Of a stretch of 64,000 nucleotides of DNA, positions 7,946 through 17,055 are shown piece after piece (position 1 is the first letter of the stretch; the number at the start of each line of letters is the position of its first letter). Made by a program: the position numbers and the translations under genes. A model generated the notes under the pieces. It was given only the letters and a program-made list of their open reading frames with translations. It did not search any database and had not been told where the DNA came from. Origin of the DNA: Weissella muntiaci. Lineage in GTDB: Bacteria; Bacillota; Bacilli; Lactobacillales; Lactobacillaceae. The stretch covers positions 1 to 64,000 of the forward strand of contig NZ_SDGZ01000004.1 in NCBI RefSeq assembly GCF_008107635.1, read 5' to 3'.

Positions 7946-9058
7946 ATGGATAAAGATGCGTTGTTTTTGAAGATGGTACAGGATTTTGCTGATCGGGAAG
8001 TTGCGCCATTCGATATGGATATTGATAAAAATCGTAAGGTCCCGGATGGACTATATGCAAAAATGTTAAGTAGCGAATTTCTTGGTATGAATTTGCCAGT
8101 TGAATATGGCGGAGCGGCCTTGTCACTTGCAACGATTGCCAAGGCGCTGGAGATTATTGCGACTGCAAATGCTTCTTTAGCAGTCATTTTAGAAGGCCAT
8201 ATGAAAACGATGTACCAGTTGATGCGTTATGGGGATGAGCGTTTGGCACAACGTTATTTCCCAACAGCACTAAATTCGATTTTTGCCTTTTCAATGACGG
8301 AGTCGACAGGTGGGACAAACCCAACCTACATCAATTCAACAGCGAAAAAGGTTGCCGGAGGCTATCGTATTAATGGATCAAAAATTATGATTACTAACGG
8401 TGGACTGGCTGATGTGTACGTCGTAATGGCTAAAGATGAGGATGAAACTTTATCATTTTATGTAATTGATGAAAAGATGGCCGGCTTTAGTTATACGGAA
8501 GCAGAGGAATTTATCGGCTTGACGGGTACTCCAGTTGGCGGAATTGCAATGGAAGACATTTTCGTACCAGATTATCATCGGCTGGATCCGAACAAATATG
8601 CTAGTCTCTCAATTGGTGACTCAGCACATGCGGATGCGCGCGTAATGATGGGTGCGGTGTTGGCAGGGATTCAACAGCATGCATTAAATGAAGTCTTGGA
8701 TTATGCAAAGGAACGTAAGGCAGGTTCACAAAAGCTTTGGGAATTGCAGACGATCCAACGTAAGATTGCAGACATTTCGATTGGTTACGAGACAACGCGC
8801 TTGTTATACCAAGATGCGGCCGTAAAGCGTGATTTGGACGATCCAGAATATTTCTTGCTTTCAACAATGGCTAAGGCATATGGATCACGGACAGCCGTGG
8901 TTGTCGGTGACGATGCGATGCAGGCCATGGGCGCTTATGGTTTCTCGGCGGAGTTTCCAATTGCTCACTTGATTCGCGATGCGCGGGCACTTGAGTTTGC
9001 CGAAGGATCAGTTGAAAAGATGCGGACAGAAATTACGAAATTCGAGGTACACCGTTAA
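7946..9058 (+). CDS. Acyl-CoA dehydrogenase family flavoprotein
   Basis: Acyl-CoA dehydrogenases introduce an alpha-beta double bond into acyl-CoA and pass electrons to ETF. The 370-residue protein has the expected three-domain order: an N-terminal helical domain, a middle beta domain with FSMTESTGGTNP and IKGSK-like NGSKIMITNG, and a C-terminal helical domain. The C-terminal motif ALEFAEGSVEKMR puts a Glu at residue 353, where the catalytic base of short-chain enzymes lies. The start is ATG 7946 after AAGGAGA; the longer frame from 7919 is unlikely. It overlaps etfB by one base, so the three genes form one unit. The substrate cannot be read from sequence. Such a set is unusual for lactic acid bacteria, which generally lack beta-oxidation. 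Confidence 0.88.
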   Translation: MDKDALFLKMVQDFADREVAPFDMDIDKNRKVPDGLYAKMLSSEFLGMNLPVEYGGAALSLATIAKALEIIATANASLAVILEGHMKTMYQLMRYGDERLAQRYFPTALNSIFAFSMTESTGGTNPTYINSTAKKVAGGYRINGSKIMITNGGLADVYVVMAKDEDETLSFYVIDEKMAGFSYTEAEEFIGLTGTPVGGIAMEDIFVPDYHRLDPNKYASLSIGDSAHADARVMMGAVLAGIQQHALNEVLDYAKERKAGSQKLWELQTIQRKIADISIGYETTRLLYQDAAVKRDLDDPEYFLLSTMAKAYGSRTAVVVGDDAMQAMGAYGFSAEFPIAHLIRDARALEFAEGSVEKMRTEITKFEVHR

Positions 9059-9837
9059 TGAAAATTGTAGTAGCAGTAAAGCAAGTTCCAAATACTGATA
9101 ATGTGGCGATTGATCCGATAACACATAATTTGGTTCGATCAAACGATAATAAGATGAATAAATATGACAAGCATGCATTAGAAACTGCTTTTGAGATTGC
9201 CGCTGATAACGGTGATGAGGTTATTGCAATTTCAATGGGACCAAATCAAGCCAAAGAAGTATTGATTGAAGCGGTCGCAATGGGTGCAACGAAGGGAATT
9301 TTACTGTCTGATCGAAAGTTTGCAGGTTCAGATACTTTGGCAACTGCCTATGTGCTAGCACAAGCGGTTGCTAAGTTGACGGACGTACGCTTGGTAATCT
9401 TTGGACAGCAGGCAATTGATGCGGATACCGGACAGGTTGGACCGCTTGTTGCTACCCAATTGGCTTGGTCACAGCTAACCTATCTATCTGAAATCATGAC
9501 AGTTGGCTCAGAGACCCTTTCAGCAAAGCGAAATCTGGGGACTGTATCACAAGCCATTACAGTCAGTTATCCGGCTGTTTTGACAATTTCTGACCTTGCG
9601 AATGAGCCACGTTATTTGTCAGCACACCGATTAATGACAATGGACGACGATGCAATTATAACTTGGTCGGCCACTGATTTAGTTGCTGATGATGAACGGA
9701 TTGGAATGGCTGGTTCACCATCTGCAGTTCGTGCGATTGTCGAGCCTGAACAGGCTGGACGTCAAGGAAATGTGATTGAAGGTTCAGCGGTGGAGCAAGT
9801 GTTGGCAATTCTGAAGAGTGAAGGGATGATCGGATAA
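9058..9837 (+). CDS. etfB: Electron transfer flavoprotein, beta subunit
   Basis: The 259-residue product starts MKIVVAVKQVPNTDNVAIDP and contains the ETF beta motif GRQAIDADTGQVGP in the form GQQAIDADTGQVGP (residues about 117-130). ETF carries electrons from acyl-CoA dehydrogenases on FAD, with AMP or a second FAD bound in the beta subunit. Its start overlaps the dehydrogenase stop codon, and its own stop overlaps the etfA start in the same TAATG manner, so the subunits should be made in step. Confidence 0.93.
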   Translation: MKIVVAVKQVPNTDNVAIDPITHNLVRSNDNKMNKYDKHALETAFEIAADNGDEVIAISMGPNQAKEVLIEAVAMGATKGILLSDRKFAGSDTLATAYVLAQAVAKLTDVRLVIFGQQAIDADTGQVGPLVATQLAWSQLTYLSEIMTVGSETLSAKRNLGTVSQAITVSYPAVLTISDLANEPRYLSAHRLMTMDDDAIITWSATDLVADDERIGMAGSPSAVRAIVEPEQAGRQGNVIEGSAVEQVLAILKSEGMIG

Positions 9838-10823
9838 TGACAGAAAAGAAAATATGGGTTATCGGAGAAGTTCTGGCAGGAAGATTAGATAACGGTTTGG
9901 GACAATTAATTACTAAGGCTCGGCAAATCAAACATGCTGATCATAAGATTGTAGCAATCGTCCCACTTGGCGATAATTTGCGGATTGATGACTATGAATC
10001 AGCGCAACATTTTGGAGCGGATGAGGTAATATATCTAACAAGTCCTGCAAAAATTAATGCGGATGACTACCTTCTAAGTGAGAGTTTGACTGCCTTAGCT
10101 AAAAGTGAACAGCCAGATACGGTTCTCTTCTCGGCAACGCCTTTAGCACGATCTTGGGCACCTAAATTACAGTATAATTTACAGACTGCATTAACGGCGG
10201 ATGTGTTAGATCTTTACTATGAGGGGGATCTTTTGGTGCAGGTGAAGCCATCTTATGGTGATTCAATTTTGGCCGAGATAGTGTCACCAAGCGCCCGTCC
10301 CCAAATGGCAACCGCGCGCCCAGATACGTTTGAGGCACTGTTGGTAGCTGATCGAACAGCCAATATTCGAACTATTGCAGTAGCAGACTTAGTTAATGTT
10401 GAGAGTCAATTTATTGATAGTACAGTAACCAAAAATACAGTTACCGGACAGTCAATTACAACCGCTGATTTGATTTTCGCGGTTGGCCGAGGCGTTAAGA
10501 AAGAGAGTAGTGTGGCAAAGCTCCGCGAGATTGCTCAACATTTGGGAGCGGCAGTTGGAGCAACCCGTCCAATGGCTGAGACAGTTGGGTTTAATCATGC
10601 TGATCAGATCGGTCAGTCAGGATCAATGGTTAGCCCCAAGTTACTGGTCAATTTAGGAATCTCTGGTTCTATGCAATATGTCGCAGGAATTAAAGGCGCC
10701 GAGCAGGTCGTATCAATCAATATTAGTGAAGATGCGCCGATTTTTGAACAATCTGATTTTGTTCAGATCAGCGATGCAATGAGTTTCATTGATGACCTGT
10801 ATACTAAGTTGTTGGGTAAATAG
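9837..10823 (+). CDS. etfA: Electron transfer flavoprotein, alpha subunit
   Basis: The 328-residue protein has the N-terminal ETF domain and the conserved C-terminal FAD-binding region: VGRGVKKESSVAKLREIA, then GATRPMAETVGF, then QIGQSGSMVSPKLLVNLGISG, ending with INISEDAPIFEQSDF. It forms a heterodimer with EtfB. No ETF-quinone oxidoreductase, rnf genes or fix-type partner lie nearby, so the final electron acceptor is not shown by this locus. Confidence 0.94.
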   Translation: MTEKKIWVIGEVLAGRLDNGLGQLITKARQIKHADHKIVAIVPLGDNLRIDDYESAQHFGADEVIYLTSPAKINADDYLLSESLTALAKSEQPDTVLFSATPLARSWAPKLQYNLQTALTADVLDLYYEGDLLVQVKPSYGDSILAEIVSPSARPQMATARPDTFEALLVADRTANIRTIAVADLVNVESQFIDSTVTKNTVTGQSITTADLIFAVGRGVKKESSVAKLREIAQHLGAAVGATRPMAETVGFNHADQIGQSGSMVSPKLLVNLGISGSMQYVAGIKGAEQVVSINISEDAPIFEQSDFVQISDAMSFIDDLYTKLLGK

Positions 10824-10941
10824 TTAGTTATCAACTATTCTGCTGGTCGATTTGGTAAAATTAACTAGTTGAAAACAAATCAATAAAAGAGGGATTGGGT
10901 GGCACTTGATCGTTCTATTATGGATAGGAGAGGCTGAACGG

Positions 10942-11805
10942 ATGAATATTCAACGGTTTATTGATGCTCGCTTAGCGGCCGGGTTAACGCAGGAAGAATT
11001 GGCACAAGGGATTGCAACGCAAGCAACCTTGAGTCGTTTTGAATCAGGCGGCAAGATTCCGAGTATTAAGATTCTGACGAAGTTGGTTAATCGCTTGGAT
11101 ATCAGCTTGGCCGATTTGTTTGCAGTTGAAGAAACCTCAGCAGAAAGAGTAATTCGAACTAAGTTGGCCGCTGCCGAATATAATTTAATTATTTCGGAGT
11201 ATGTGGCTGCTGATGAAATTTTGCATGAACTTGATACGATGGCAATTGATCAAATTGATTTGCGCGACTGGTATGTCTTTGTACGATCGTATGTTGATAT
11301 TCTCAGTGAACAAAATATTGAGCGTGCAATTCTACGGCTGAATGCAATTGTAATTGATGCAGCCGAACATGCAGAGATTTATTTGTACTTGGCCTATACT
11401 GGCCTTGGAATGGCCTATGCGCGTCAAAATAACGTGGCGCAAGCTGAACAATATTTTGAGCGAAGTTTTGAGAATGTGATGAGTCTGCAAAATGAACATG
11501 CACGAACGGTTTGGCGGAAATTGTCGATCTTGTTTTATACTGCCGAGTTTTTCTCAGCGCATGATATTGAGACAAGTGACCTCTTGCTAAAGGCTTTAGT
11601 GGATTTGGTCAGTGATCAGCATGTGACTTATTATCTCGCTCGAGCGGTTTACTTACAGGCGCAAAATGCAATCAAGCGGAATGCATCTGATGATTTAATT
11701 CATGAGTTGCTTAGAGATGCGTATGCTTTCTCAAAGATTAATCGAAATACAGTTGAGTTGGAAGCAATTGAAAAGTTGTTAGCTAGTAAGCAATTTAAAG
11801 CATAA
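10942..11805 (+). CDS. Rgg/GadR/MutR-type transcriptional regulator
   Basis: The 287-residue protein has an N-terminal HTH (about residues 7-60, QEELAQGIATQATLSRFESG) followed by a long all-helical TPR-like region, the layout of Rgg regulators that often sense short peptides. The start is ATG 10942 after TAGGAGAGG; a GTG frame start at 10906 would add 12 residues. It lies 118 bases after etfA in the same direction and may regulate that operon or itself. No peptide gene ending in the usual hydrophobic SHP motif was found beside it. Confidence 0.8.
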   Translation: MNIQRFIDARLAAGLTQEELAQGIATQATLSRFESGGKIPSIKILTKLVNRLDISLADLFAVEETSAERVIRTKLAAAEYNLIISEYVAADEILHELDTMAIDQIDLRDWYVFVRSYVDILSEQNIERAILRLNAIVIDAAEHAEIYLYLAYTGLGMAYARQNNVAQAEQYFERSFENVMSLQNEHARTVWRKLSILFYTAEFFSAHDIETSDLLLKALVDLVSDQHVTYYLARAVYLQAQNAIKRNASDDLIHELLRDAYAFSKINRNTVELEAIEKLLASKQFKA

Positions 11806-11807
11806 AA

Positions 11808-11845
11808 AAGAAGGCTGAAACGGTTCTGTTTCAGCCTTCTTTTTA
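11808..11845. terminator. Bidirectional terminator between the Rgg-like gene and a small convergent gene
   Basis: A 14-bp perfect stem (11808-11821 with 11828-11841) has Ts on the plus-strand side and an A-rich run on the other, so it can stop transcription from both sides. The convergent small gene ends at 11843, just beside it. Confidence 0.9.
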
Positions 11846-12016
11846 GATCTTAGGCAAATCACTTCGGTTGGTCCATAAGACGACAACCGCAAGAATCAAT
11901 AGTCCTAGATTTGATGCAATAATTGCAAAGGTTTGTTGATTAATGATCCAACTGATTAATGAAACAAACATTAAAATAAGTGCTGTGATAACGGTGATGA
12001 TAATCGAATTTTTCAA
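11843..12016 (-). CDS. Small two-span membrane protein (57 residues)
   Basis: On the minus strand a TTG codon at 12016-12014 follows GAGGGG with an 8-base gap. The frame gives a 57-residue peptide starting MKNSIIITVITALILM, with two hydrophobic stretches (about residues 5-25 and 30-48) separated by NQQ, and a polar end NRSDLPKI. I do not recognise the family. The ribosome binding site, the hydrophobic pattern and the convergent shared terminator support a real gene. Confidence 0.65.
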   Translation of the reverse strand: MKNSIIITVITALILMFVSLISWIINQQTFAIIASNLGLLILAVVVLWTNRSDLPKI

Positions 12017-12380
12017 AATAATAACCCCTCTAAAAGTTGACGACTGACGGCTTCAAAATAACAGTAAGATCTAATAATCCGCAAATATTCATCTTTAGAA
12101 TCGGATCCCTAAATAAATTATGATATGCCAATTATAGCAAATTATTGATGTTTCTAGCCAGACTACAATATATTGAATATAGTCTTCCAACAAGAGTTTA
12201 TATAATTTTTCCAGAAAGCAGCCAGGTATTCGCCTGTAATATCTATAGCAACGATTTAATTCAGTTTGAGCTAACTTGAAAACCTGAATCATCGTTACGA
12301 ATACCGTTGAAAGATTATCCATAAGTTGGACAAGGAAACTTGAACTGAAGTGGTATTCTAACGATGAAGAAAGGGAAAAG
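12017..12380. other. Intergenic region upstream of the PTS gene
   Basis: This 364-base AT-rich gap contains no frame with a credible ribosome binding site. The rightmost part should hold the PTS promoter: TGGTATTCT around 12350-12358 resembles an extended -10 box. No perfect cre site was seen. A minus-strand frame at 12095-12322 lacks a ribosome binding site and family features. Confidence 0.5.
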
Positions 12381-14483
12381 GTGGATATTGTGAATTTATC
12401 AGGAGCAACATCATCTAATTTAATTTTTTTGAATCAAAGTTTTACAACTAAGGCGGCGATTTTTGATTTCATTGCAAAGAAATTTGAAGCAGCAGAAGTT
12501 ATCGAATCGGCAGAGGAATTTAAAAAGGCGCTCTTTTACCGAGAGGATATGGGGGTGACCGGCTTTGAGAACGGGCTTGCAATTCCCCATGGCAAGGCAA
12601 GTACGGTCAAGCAAGGCATGTTTGCGGTGGTTCGCTTGACCAAGCCACTGGCGAGCTCTGAATATATCTCGCTCAATCCAGAAAACCAAGCTGACACATT
12701 ATTCGTACTTGCAATTCCGGAGGATCAGGCAGGTAGCCATCATTTGGATTTACTGGCGAAGCTGTCAACTAAACTAGCAGATTTGGGTTTCGTTGATCGG
12801 ATCAAGGCGGCTACTACAGCCGATGAGGTTTTAGCATTACTGGTTGATCCAGAGCCGGATTCTGCAAATGAAATGGAAGCGGGCTTGGTAGATAATAAGG
12901 GCTTAATTCTTGGTGTAACGGCATGTGCGGCTGGAATCGCACATACTTACATGGCGGCGGAGGCAATCACAAAGAAGGCCACTGAGCTTGGATATGCAGT
13001 TAAGGTTGAAAAACAGGGTGCCAATGGGATCGAAGATCGGATCATGGCAGGCGATGTGAATCAGGCATTAGGAATTATCCTAGCACATGATGTAGCGTTA
13101 CAGGACTTGGAGCGTTTCACAAAATTGCCAAAAGTTGATGTTCCAGTGGCCGAACCAATTAAGGATTCAGAAACAGTCGTCCAACATTTAATTGAGAATG
13201 CGCGGAATTATCAACCTGATCGGTCAACAATTGTAACGGCGGACGCTGAAGTTCAAAAGCCAAGTTTTCTTAAAACGTTATCAACATCCGTTATGACTGG
13301 AATCTCCTATATGATTCCATTGTTGGTTGCGGCCGGTTTGATGATGGGAATCGCAACGTTAATCTGGGCATATGTTTTGCATTTGCCAATGACCGCAGTT
13401 GGGTCGGCTGCTTACTTGACGGGTGGTTCAGCGAACGCAACTGGAATGACGCTGTATGTAAATTACTTATATGCATTTGGTAGTCTACTGTTAAAGTTTA
13501 TTTATCCAATCTTTGGCATGTTTGTAGCATATGCGATTGCCGGACGGACGGGCTTGATTGCTGGTTTTGCAGGTGGTCTATTCTCAAGTGGTTTACAATT
13601 TACCATTTGGGGTGCTTCAATTGGAATTCCACCGACAACTGGACCCTTGGGTGTGACTGGTACAAACGCTGGGATTACCGCACTGGGTGCATTTCAAAAG
13701 GGTGCAATTCCATCAGGCTTTTTAGGTGCTCTGATCTTAGGCTTGGTTGCAGGATTTTCTGTTAAGTGGCTTAACGATCATATCAAGGTTTCAAAGAATT
13801 TGCAGGCGATTAAGCCAATGTTTTTGATTCCGGGACTTTCAGTATTATTGATTTTCATTTTGAATTTTGCACTTGTTCAACCAATCTTCGGTGGGTTGAA
13901 CGCTGGGATTGCAAGTTGGATTACATCAATGAGTGGGTCTGGAAAGCTGGTGCTATCATCGATTATTGCTGCTTGTACTGCCTTTGATCTTGGTGGACCA
14001 ATTAATAAAGCTGCTGGAGCAATTAACATTGCGCTGGCCGCAGATAAGACATTCCCACTGACAGCGCGCGTATTGGCAATTGTAATTCCGCCAATTGGTC
14101 TTGGGCTATCAACGATTATTGATCGGTTCGTTGTTCGGCGTCGGGTTTATCCTGAGGACCTACGTGTCGCTGGCGGAACATCATTCTTGTTAGGATTTAT
14201 TGCAATCTCTGAGGGTGGTATTCCGTTTATGCTTCGAAATCCTTTAATTGTTATCCCAATTAATATTATTGGTGCTGTGACTGGATCATGTGTTGCGGTT
14301 GCAATGGGGGCAGTGCAATGGTTGCCATTACCAGCCGTATGGGGATGGCCTTTGGTCACTAATATTCCAGCATACCTAGTTGGCTTACTGATTGGTGTAT
14401 CAGTTGTTGCATTCCTAAATATTTTTGTCCGGTTCGCTTTGATTAGATACCGTGAAGCGCATGGAATTGAACTTGATTTTTAG
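12381..14483 (+). CDS. PTS fructose-family EIIABC transporter (MngA-like)
   Basis: This 700-residue permease phosphorylates its sugar during uptake. Domain order is EIIA (1-155, phospho-His at H70 in GLAIPHGKAS), EIIB (about 172-270, phospho-Cys at C182 in GVTACAAGIAHTYMAAE), then the membrane EIIC domain (about 295-690). The fructose-type EIIABC family includes the E. coli 2-O-alpha-mannosyl-glycerate transporter MngA. The next gene is a GH38 alpha-mannosidase, the same pairing as mngA-mngB, so a mannosyl solute is the preferred substrate, by context. Two GTG starts are possible, 12381 and 12390; each has a purine-rich sequence before it. A terminator hairpin separates it from the mannosidase gene. 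Confidence 0.88.
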   Translation: MDIVNLSGATSSNLIFLNQSFTTKAAIFDFIAKKFEAAEVIESAEEFKKALFYREDMGVTGFENGLAIPHGKASTVKQGMFAVVRLTKPLASSEYISLNPENQADTLFVLAIPEDQAGSHHLDLLAKLSTKLADLGFVDRIKAATTADEVLALLVDPEPDSANEMEAGLVDNKGLILGVTACAAGIAHTYMAAEAITKKATELGYAVKVEKQGANGIEDRIMAGDVNQALGIILAHDVALQDLERFTKLPKVDVPVAEPIKDSETVVQHLIENARNYQPDRSTIVTADAEVQKPSFLKTLSTSVMTGISYMIPLLVAAGLMMGIATLIWAYVLHLPMTAVGSAAYLTGGSANATGMTLYVNYLYAFGSLLLKFIYPIFGMFVAYAIAGRTGLIAGFAGGLFSSGLQFTIWGASIGIPPTTGPLGVTGTNAGITALGAFQKGAIPSGFLGALILGLVAGFSVKWLNDHIKVSKNLQAIKPMFLIPGLSVLLIFILNFALVQPIFGGLNAGIASWITSMSGSGKLVLSSIIAACTAFDLGGPINKAAGAINIALAADKTFPLTARVLAIVIPPIGLGLSTIIDRFVVRRRVYPEDLRVAGGTSFLLGFIAISEGGIPFMLRNPLIVIPINIIGAVTGSCVAVAMGAVQWLPLPAVWGWPLVTNIPAYLVGLLIGVSVVAFLNIFVRFALIRYREAHGIELDF

Positions 14484-14496
14484 AAATTGGAATTAG

Positions 14497-14521
14497 AAAA
14501 GGGCGACTGTTCGCCCTTTTT
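14497..14521 (+). terminator. Hairpin terminator between PTS and mannosidase genes
   Basis: GGGCGA (14501-14506) and TCGCCC (14511-14516) flanked by AAAA and TTTTT form a short intrinsic terminator. Because the downstream genes have no obvious separate promoter in the 20 remaining bases, it probably acts as a partial terminator that lowers their expression relative to the PTS. Confidence 0.75.
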
Positions 14522-14541
14522 GTTTAGAAAGGTGAACGGTC

Positions 14542-17055
14542 ATGCCAAAACGTAAAGTATACGTTGTGCCACACAGCCATTGGGACCGTGAATGGTACTT
14601 TACTCAAGAGGACTCAAAGCTGGTTTTATCTGAAAACTTAAACTTTTTATTAGACTATTTGAAAGAACATCCGGAGTTTCCGACATATGTGTTTGACGGA
14701 CAATATTCGGTTATGCACGATTTTCTAGCTAAATATCCAGAAAGAGCTGAACTAGTAAAGCGCCTGGTTGTTGATGGACGATTGAAAATTGGACCATGGT
14801 ATACCCAATGCGATAGCTTGCTTAATCAAACGGAGTCAATTATTCGAAATCTGTTGCTGGGAAAGGCAGGTGCGGAGCAATTGGGCGCTTCGATGAATAT
14901 CGGGTATCTACCCGATATCTTTGGGCAACATGCCTATTTGCCAAGTATCTTTAAACGATTTGGAATCAACGCGGCGATTTTACAACGCGGCCTATATACA
15001 GCACAGATTGAAGATGACTTGAACTTCGATTGGCAGTCCCCTAATGGTGATCAAATTCAAACCAATAACATTTATTTTGGTTATGGTCCTGGCAAATTTT
15101 TATCGAGTGATTCGGAATATTTAGCAAACTCATTATTACCGATGCTAGACAGATTGGCGCAGATGACACCAGAAACTAAACCCTTACTTTTACCGGCCGG
15201 CGGTGACCAGGTTTTGATCAGAACTCATTTTCCAAGGATTGTGGCAGAGTTAAACGAACTGGAGCTTGATTATCAATTTATTCTGTCAAACTATGAGGAG
15301 TTTATGGAGGCTAGTTCTTATGCTGGGAAGAAGATCATTGCTGGTGAATTAATTGCTGGTCAAAAATCGCGAATTCATAGCACAATTCGCTCCCAGCGGG
15401 TGGATATTAAGATGCTGAATGCACGTGTTGAGGAAAAGATTTATCAGCAATTGGAGCCCTTGGCTTTAATTATTCAAAACCGCGGTGGGAATTATCCGCA
15501 GGCCTGGATTAATGATTGTTTACGCAAGCTGTTTGATGTTCATGTCCATGATTCCCTTAGCGGTTGTAACTCAGATGAAACCAACTTTGACATTGAGCAA
15601 CGCTTGCTGAAAATCGAGCGAGTTATTGACGGATATATTAATATTTTGAAGAAACAGCTTACGCGAGGAATCGCGACTGACGCAATCGTGGCAATTAATT
15701 TAATTCCTAAAGCAACTCAGGGGTTAAGTCGTTTTATTGTTTTCTCGCGAGCAAAGGAAGTGGCCTTAAAGGGAGTACAGCAGGTTTTGCTGAATTCAGA
15801 GTATATTTCTGGTGGTCAGAAGGTTCAGGTCACTGCTGGAGGCGAACAGACAGTTGAACTTCCAGGATATTATCGACACGAGATCATGGCAGAAGTAGCA
15901 TTTGAGGGACTTGGTTACCGTACCTTTGAATTAACAGCGCAATCAATCCCCCAACTTGAGGATGGTCAGAATACAATTGAAAATGAATTTTATCGGATTG
16001 AAATTGACGCGGGTAACATGGTACTGACGAGAAAGTACGATCAACGCTCAAAGAAAAATTGGTTTGATTTTGAGAACATAACTGATGCCGGGGATTCTTA
16101 TGATTTTTCGCCGCAAGGCTTGCCAGTTTTTTCAACGAATGTTCAGTTAGTTAATACCAGACAATCGAATATATTGAGTGAAATGACCATCCAAACAAGG
16201 TTAGGTGAACAGATAATCGAAACTAGGATCCGGCTCGAAAAAGGGTCCGATTTAATTAAACTAGAACATAAATTGAACAATCAAATTAAGGATCATCGGG
16301 TACGAGTAAGATTTCATGGCAAAAATGATACTGGATTGAGCTATGGCGATCAGGGTTACTCGCTTCAAAAGCGACTCAATGTTAATCCAAACTTGGTTGA
16401 TTGGCGCGAAAAGGGCTTTGCGGAGCGTCCACAAGGTTATTATCCTTTGGAAAGGTTCGTAGTGGTACCTGAAACTGAAGGGAACGTAAGCCTCTACACA
16501 AAGGGGCTCAAAGAATATGAGGCCACGGATGATTACCTTGCATTGACGTTATTTCGATCAGTTGGTTTGCTAGGTCGTGATGACCTAGCATGGCGCCCAG
16601 GACGCGCATCGGGAATTAATAATAAAGTGGTTGAGACGCCCGATGCACAGTTGCAAAAGAAATTGGAGTTTGCCTATGCGTATCGATGGTCAGAAAGTGA
16701 TGACATTGCAGAAGACTATCTAGCCGCCGAATATTTTGCCGATAATCAGCTTACTTATCAGCTTCAAAGTTTAAATTCATTTGAGGAGCGGATTGAGCGG
16801 TTTGAATTGCCACAGCCACAGGCGATGCATGACTTGCCGAAAACTTTGAATTTGTTGACGTTGCCGGCAAATATCTTTGTGAGCAGTTTGAAGAAAGCCG
16901 AAGAAAATGAACGGACGATTTTGCGAGTATTTAATCCGGCCGAACAATCAGTTTTGTTACCAGACTTAAGACAAGTTGATTTGGATGAGCACCAAGTGGA
17001 GCGAAAGGCTAGCTTGCAAGCGAAGGACTTTGCGAGTTTGGAGATTGAATTATGA
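14542..17055 (+). CDS. GH38 alpha-mannosidase (MngB-like)
   Basis: GH38 enzymes are zinc-dependent retaining alpha-mannosidases. The 837-residue protein opens with VYVVPHSHWDREWYF, which supplies the metal ligands H11, H13 and D15. GYLPDIFGQHAYLPSIFKRF follows, with the presumed nucleophile D125, and then the central helical and C-terminal beta domains. There is no signal peptide, so it acts in the cytoplasm on PTS-imported, probably phosphorylated, substrate. In E. coli MngB splits mannosyl-6-phosphate-glycerate. By analogy the products here would be mannose-6-phosphate and a small acceptor such as glycerate. It overlaps the next gene by four bases (ATGA). Confidence 0.9.
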   Translation: MPKRKVYVVPHSHWDREWYFTQEDSKLVLSENLNFLLDYLKEHPEFPTYVFDGQYSVMHDFLAKYPERAELVKRLVVDGRLKIGPWYTQCDSLLNQTESIIRNLLLGKAGAEQLGASMNIGYLPDIFGQHAYLPSIFKRFGINAAILQRGLYTAQIEDDLNFDWQSPNGDQIQTNNIYFGYGPGKFLSSDSEYLANSLLPMLDRLAQMTPETKPLLLPAGGDQVLIRTHFPRIVAELNELELDYQFILSNYEEFMEASSYAGKKIIAGELIAGQKSRIHSTIRSQRVDIKMLNARVEEKIYQQLEPLALIIQNRGGNYPQAWINDCLRKLFDVHVHDSLSGCNSDETNFDIEQRLLKIERVIDGYINILKKQLTRGIATDAIVAINLIPKATQGLSRFIVFSRAKEVALKGVQQVLLNSEYISGGQKVQVTAGGEQTVELPGYYRHEIMAEVAFEGLGYRTFELTAQSIPQLEDGQNTIENEFYRIEIDAGNMVLTRKYDQRSKKNWFDFENITDAGDSYDFSPQGLPVFSTNVQLVNTRQSNILSEMTIQTRLGEQIIETRIRLEKGSDLIKLEHKLNNQIKDHRVRVRFHGKNDTGLSYGDQGYSLQKRLNVNPNLVDWREKGFAERPQGYYPLERFVVVPETEGNVSLYTKGLKEYEATDDYLALTLFRSVGLLGRDDLAWRPGRASGINNKVVETPDAQLQKKLEFAYAYRWSESDDIAEDYLAAEYFADNQLTYQLQSLNSFEERIERFELPQPQAMHDLPKTLNLLTLPANIFVSSLKKAEENERTILRVFNPAEQSVLLPDLRQVDLDEHQVERKASLQAKDFASLEIEL

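Noticed and set aside
12095-12322. 75-codon minus-strand frame upstream of the PTS gene
   Set aside because: It has no ribosome binding site, a composition unlike a real protein (many Tyr/Ile from AT-rich DNA) and no family resemblance.
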